From Linnemannia schmuckeri (taxonomy: Eukaryota > Mortierellomycota > Mortierellomycetes > Mortierellales > Mortierellaceae), in assembly GCA_029449235.1 (NCBI GenBank), contig JANATG010000016.1, forward strand, positions 1,302,001 to 1,366,000: a DNA stretch of 64,000 nucleotides. Direction: 5' to 3'. Position 1 is the stretch's first letter; each line of letters begins with the position of its first letter. The position numbers and the translations under genes were made by a program. The notes beneath the pieces were generated by a model. That model searched no databases. It was not told the origin of the DNA and was given only the letters and a program-made list of their open reading frames with translations. Shown in pieces: positions 61,702 through 64,000 of this stretch.

Positions 61702-62450
61702 ATGCCTTCTTCATTCAACTACGGATACGCCATGGGTACATATATTCACTCTCTTCACGCTCATGTCTCCATTTCGTTGTTTTTGAACCGCTATCAGTCT
61801 CGCAACAAAGTTAACTAAACTCGCTACTCTCTCCTTCCTTACAACTAATAGGCGACTTCCCAGGAGACAAGAGGATTGTGACACCTCCAATGCTCGGCAA
61901 CAAGATCTCCCTTTCACTCGGCCACACCTCAACCTTCGTCTTCCTCGGTACAAAGGCTGAAATTCTCGAATGGTTCAAGACCGTCGGCCCCTCGAAAGTT
62001 GTTCAAGCCGTCCTCTTCCACGATCGACCCTCAGAACCCCTCGATCTCGTCTTTGATCTCCTCCCCGTCCCTAACCCAGACTTGACATGGTTGCAGTACT
62101 ACCAATCGTTCTATCAGTCCGACCCTACCTTGGAACGGTATCGTTTGGAGATTCGACCCGAACAACCCAAGATTGATGCCGAGATTGAGCCATTGTACAG
62201 GATGTATGCCAAATCGGGAGTGTGTCTGGGCGATATTGCTCCTGCGCTGGAGAAGAAGTGGTCAGAGGTGCCGACCAAGTCGTATCTGGATATGGTCAAG
62301 GAGGTGTTTTATGAGCGGGATGATGTCAATGAGCACGCACAGCAGGCTGCGGCGGAGACTAAGCGTCGGGATGAGGCTGGTCGTGAGGTTGAGCTCGAGG
62401 ATGTTGTTGTCTCTGTCACTGTCCCCGCTGAGCAGCAAGCCCGCCCATAG
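61702..62450 (+). CDS. Conserved-looking fungal protein of unknown function
   Basis: Two exons, 61702-61735 and 61852-62450, with a 116-nt intron (GTACAT...TAATAG, phase 1), encode 210 aa. The first exon gives MPSSFNYGYAM. The rest is soluble-looking, with no signal peptide or membrane segment. Features include a Gly/Lys-rich start (GDKRIVTPPMLGNKISLSLG), a central block LTWLQYYQSFYQSDPTLERY, a helical block LEKKWSEVPTKSYLDMVKEV, and a charged C-terminus ending AEQQARP. I do not recognise a domain. A poly(A) signal AATAAA follows at 62555-62560. Coding bias and splicing support a real gene. Confidence 0.82.
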
Positions 62451-62935
62451 GAATAGAAGATCCTCTTTCATCTCAACAACTTGCTCTTTCATTTTTAGAT
62501 CTCACTCCTCTTCTCTTCTATTGTAAATCACTATTTCCGTCTCATATCATATCAAATAAAAGTCAACTTGTAAAAGGAAGAATTCGAGTAAATTGAAAGG
62601 TGCACCGGGTAGAGAGTCTATTAGTAGGCATCCATGACATCAGTAGGAGTACCGACAGACAGGTACTCAGTACATATCCCATGCCCCATGCGAGTGACGT
62701 TCTTGACCTCCACGAGGAAAGAATTCCCTTCCTGGTCAAAATCGCAGTCCCTTCTGCTTCTTCCTTTTTTTCCGCGCTCTGATTTTGCCACCGAACACAA
62801 CCGACGTTCATCCCTTCTGGGTATTCTCTTTCTTCCCTTTTTCCTTATTCCCTCTTCACTGATCAACCTCTTTTTTCTCCTTCCTTCCTTCTCTCATTCA
62901 AACAACCCACACACACCAAACACACAACCAAGGAA
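62451..62935 (+). promoter_or_regulatory. 3' UTR of the 210-aa gene and TOM40 upstream region
   Basis: This gap holds the poly(A) signal at 62555-62560 and then the C/T-rich leader of TOM40 (62740-62900), which ends in CACACACCAAACACACAACCAAGGAA just before its ATG. No additional gene was seen. Confidence 0.6.
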
Positions 62936-64000
62936 ATGACATCCCCGCTCAAGACAACGACACCTTTTGGATACAACCCTCACACAGCGGTACCCCCCGT
63001 CGTCGATTTCACACCTTCTAAACCGACCACATCTTCAACAGGAGGGTTGGTGGAGCAGGTCAAAGAGGCGTTTGCGAAAGTGAACCGCTTCCGGGATAGC
63101 TTGAAATTGCCTAATCCGGGAACCTTTGAAGGCGTCAGTCGGGAAGTCAAGCGTAAGCACTTGGAAGGGATCAAGAATTGCACTGGGAGGTTTTGTATTT
63201 TTGACAAGACACTCGCATACGACGACCCGCCCTTGCAGTCAAATGCAAGGAAAAAAAGACACAAAGGATTAGTTTTCAGGAATCACGACGCCTCTGTTGA
63301 AAAGGACGACATTCCTTTTTTTTTGACTGTTAGTGAAAGAGACTCACGCAGGAGATGCAATGAATGGACAAGATCGCCAAGATCAGCAAAATACTACAAA
63401 AAAACAACCAAATGCTCTTCAGTCCCACATAGAGCTCTCTCAGTCAACAACAAAATGTTGCTGCAACTGGAAGTTCCTCCGAAACCTTGGACGTTTTTTT
63501 TTTTTTTCGTTCGCCAAGACACTCACGAAAAATTACCTAAACCCACAACTTTCCACACCCGGTTTGTCGTCATTCTCCGGCAATGCCTTCTTCTGTGAAA
63601 TAGACACGTTTTTGACGAACCATGTCTTTGACGGAGCACGGTGCGACATCACCAAGGTCTTGACACCCAACTTCCAGGTCACGCACTCGTTTGCCATGGG
63701 TGCCGCCGGTGCTCCCTCCACCTACAACTTTGGCACCGCCTTTATTGGCCAACAGGTACTTTGCCTCTCTCAATTCTGGACTGGGCAGTCTCGTTCTGGC
63801 GTCGTTTTCTTGAGATAGGATATCGATCGATATTCAATTCTGAAGGATGATGGATGCGAAAGTTCTCGCACTCTCAATTGCGATTTCGTCAGTGAGGCAC
63901 TAACGAACCTTCGAATACTTTTTGCTTGCTTACGTGTGATTTAGTCGTTCTTGTCGGGGAACTTGGATACGGATGGGAATGTCCAAGCAAGAGCCAACTA
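62936..64000 (+). CDS. TOM40: TOM40, mitochondrial import pore, 3' partial
   Basis: Exons 62936-63152, 63604-63755 and 63945-64000 (continuing beyond the window) join in frame, giving about 140 residues. The N-terminus is Pro/Thr-rich and is followed by LVEQVKEAFAKVNRFRDSLKLPNPGTFE in two overlapping blocks, typical of the segment before the barrel. The porin-type beta-barrel begins after the first intron: FLTNHVFDGARCDITK, FQVTHSFAMG, YNFGTAFIGQQ, SFLSGNLDTDGNVQARANY. TOM40 is the channel of the outer-membrane TOM complex through which most nuclear-encoded mitochondrial proteins pass (family knowledge). The first intron is 451 nt and the second 189 nt, longer than most in the window. The start ATG at 62936 is the first in frame after a C/T-rich leader. 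Confidence 0.87.

Noticed and set aside
1..64000. CRISPR array, tRNA, rRNA or autonomous transposon
   Set aside because: I found no regular spacer-repeat pattern, no tRNA-like T-arm with a matching acceptor stem, no rRNA sequence, and no transposase, integrase or reverse transcriptase motifs. The inverted arms have no such enzyme between them.

Overview
The window is nuclear DNA of a filamentous fungus. Genes carry GT-AG introns, most of them 90-125 nt. The gene set is eukaryotic: CSL and bHLH transcription factors, protein O-mannosyltransferase, OPT peptide transporters, IWS1 and TOM40. A CSL factor together with long CAG/CAA-encoded Gln tracts and T/C-rich leaders suggests an early-diverging lineage such as Mortierellomycota or Mucoromycota. 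That placement is inference.

Layout. 1-2524 (+): 3' part of a bHLH-zipper regulator, convergent with a complete CSL (RBP-J/Suppressor of Hairless type) gene at 3106-8534 (-). About 13 kb without a recognisable protein gene (8535-21661) separates the CSL gene from a divergently transcribed BTB/POZ gene at 21662-25646 (+). 26.3-31.2 kb (-) is a gene graveyard: a broken unidentified gene, then a protein O-mannosyltransferase pseudogene whose splice sites survive. 31.2-34.6 kb holds unassignable gene-like debris.

34.6-54.9 kb is a tandem array of four same-strand OPT/ISP4-type oligopeptide transporter genes. Three are intact (752, 749 and 751 aa); the third in position order is a multiply broken pseudogene. 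All four share one intron at the same place. Each intact copy has a TATA box 113-156 bp before its start codon, and the matching box is altered in the pseudogene. The paralogs share long identical tracts inside otherwise diverged sequence, which suggests gene conversion. Two 448-bp arms, about 99% identical and inverted, flank the central ~10 kb holding OPT2 and the OPT pseudogene.

58.1-64 kb is a compact housekeeping block: a small predicted 3-exon gene (-), a 9-exon IWS1/SPN1 elongation factor gene (-), a divergent 210-aa fungal protein of unknown function (+), and the 5' part of TOM40 (+), which runs off the window.

I found no dedicated novel system such as a biosynthetic cluster, defence island or mobile element with its own enzymes. 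The most interesting material is the decay and conversion in the OPT/PMT region, the inverted arms, and the very long N-terminus and beta-trefoil insertion of the CSL protein. Exon boundaries were placed by eye from splice consensus, phase and family motifs; no search was run.
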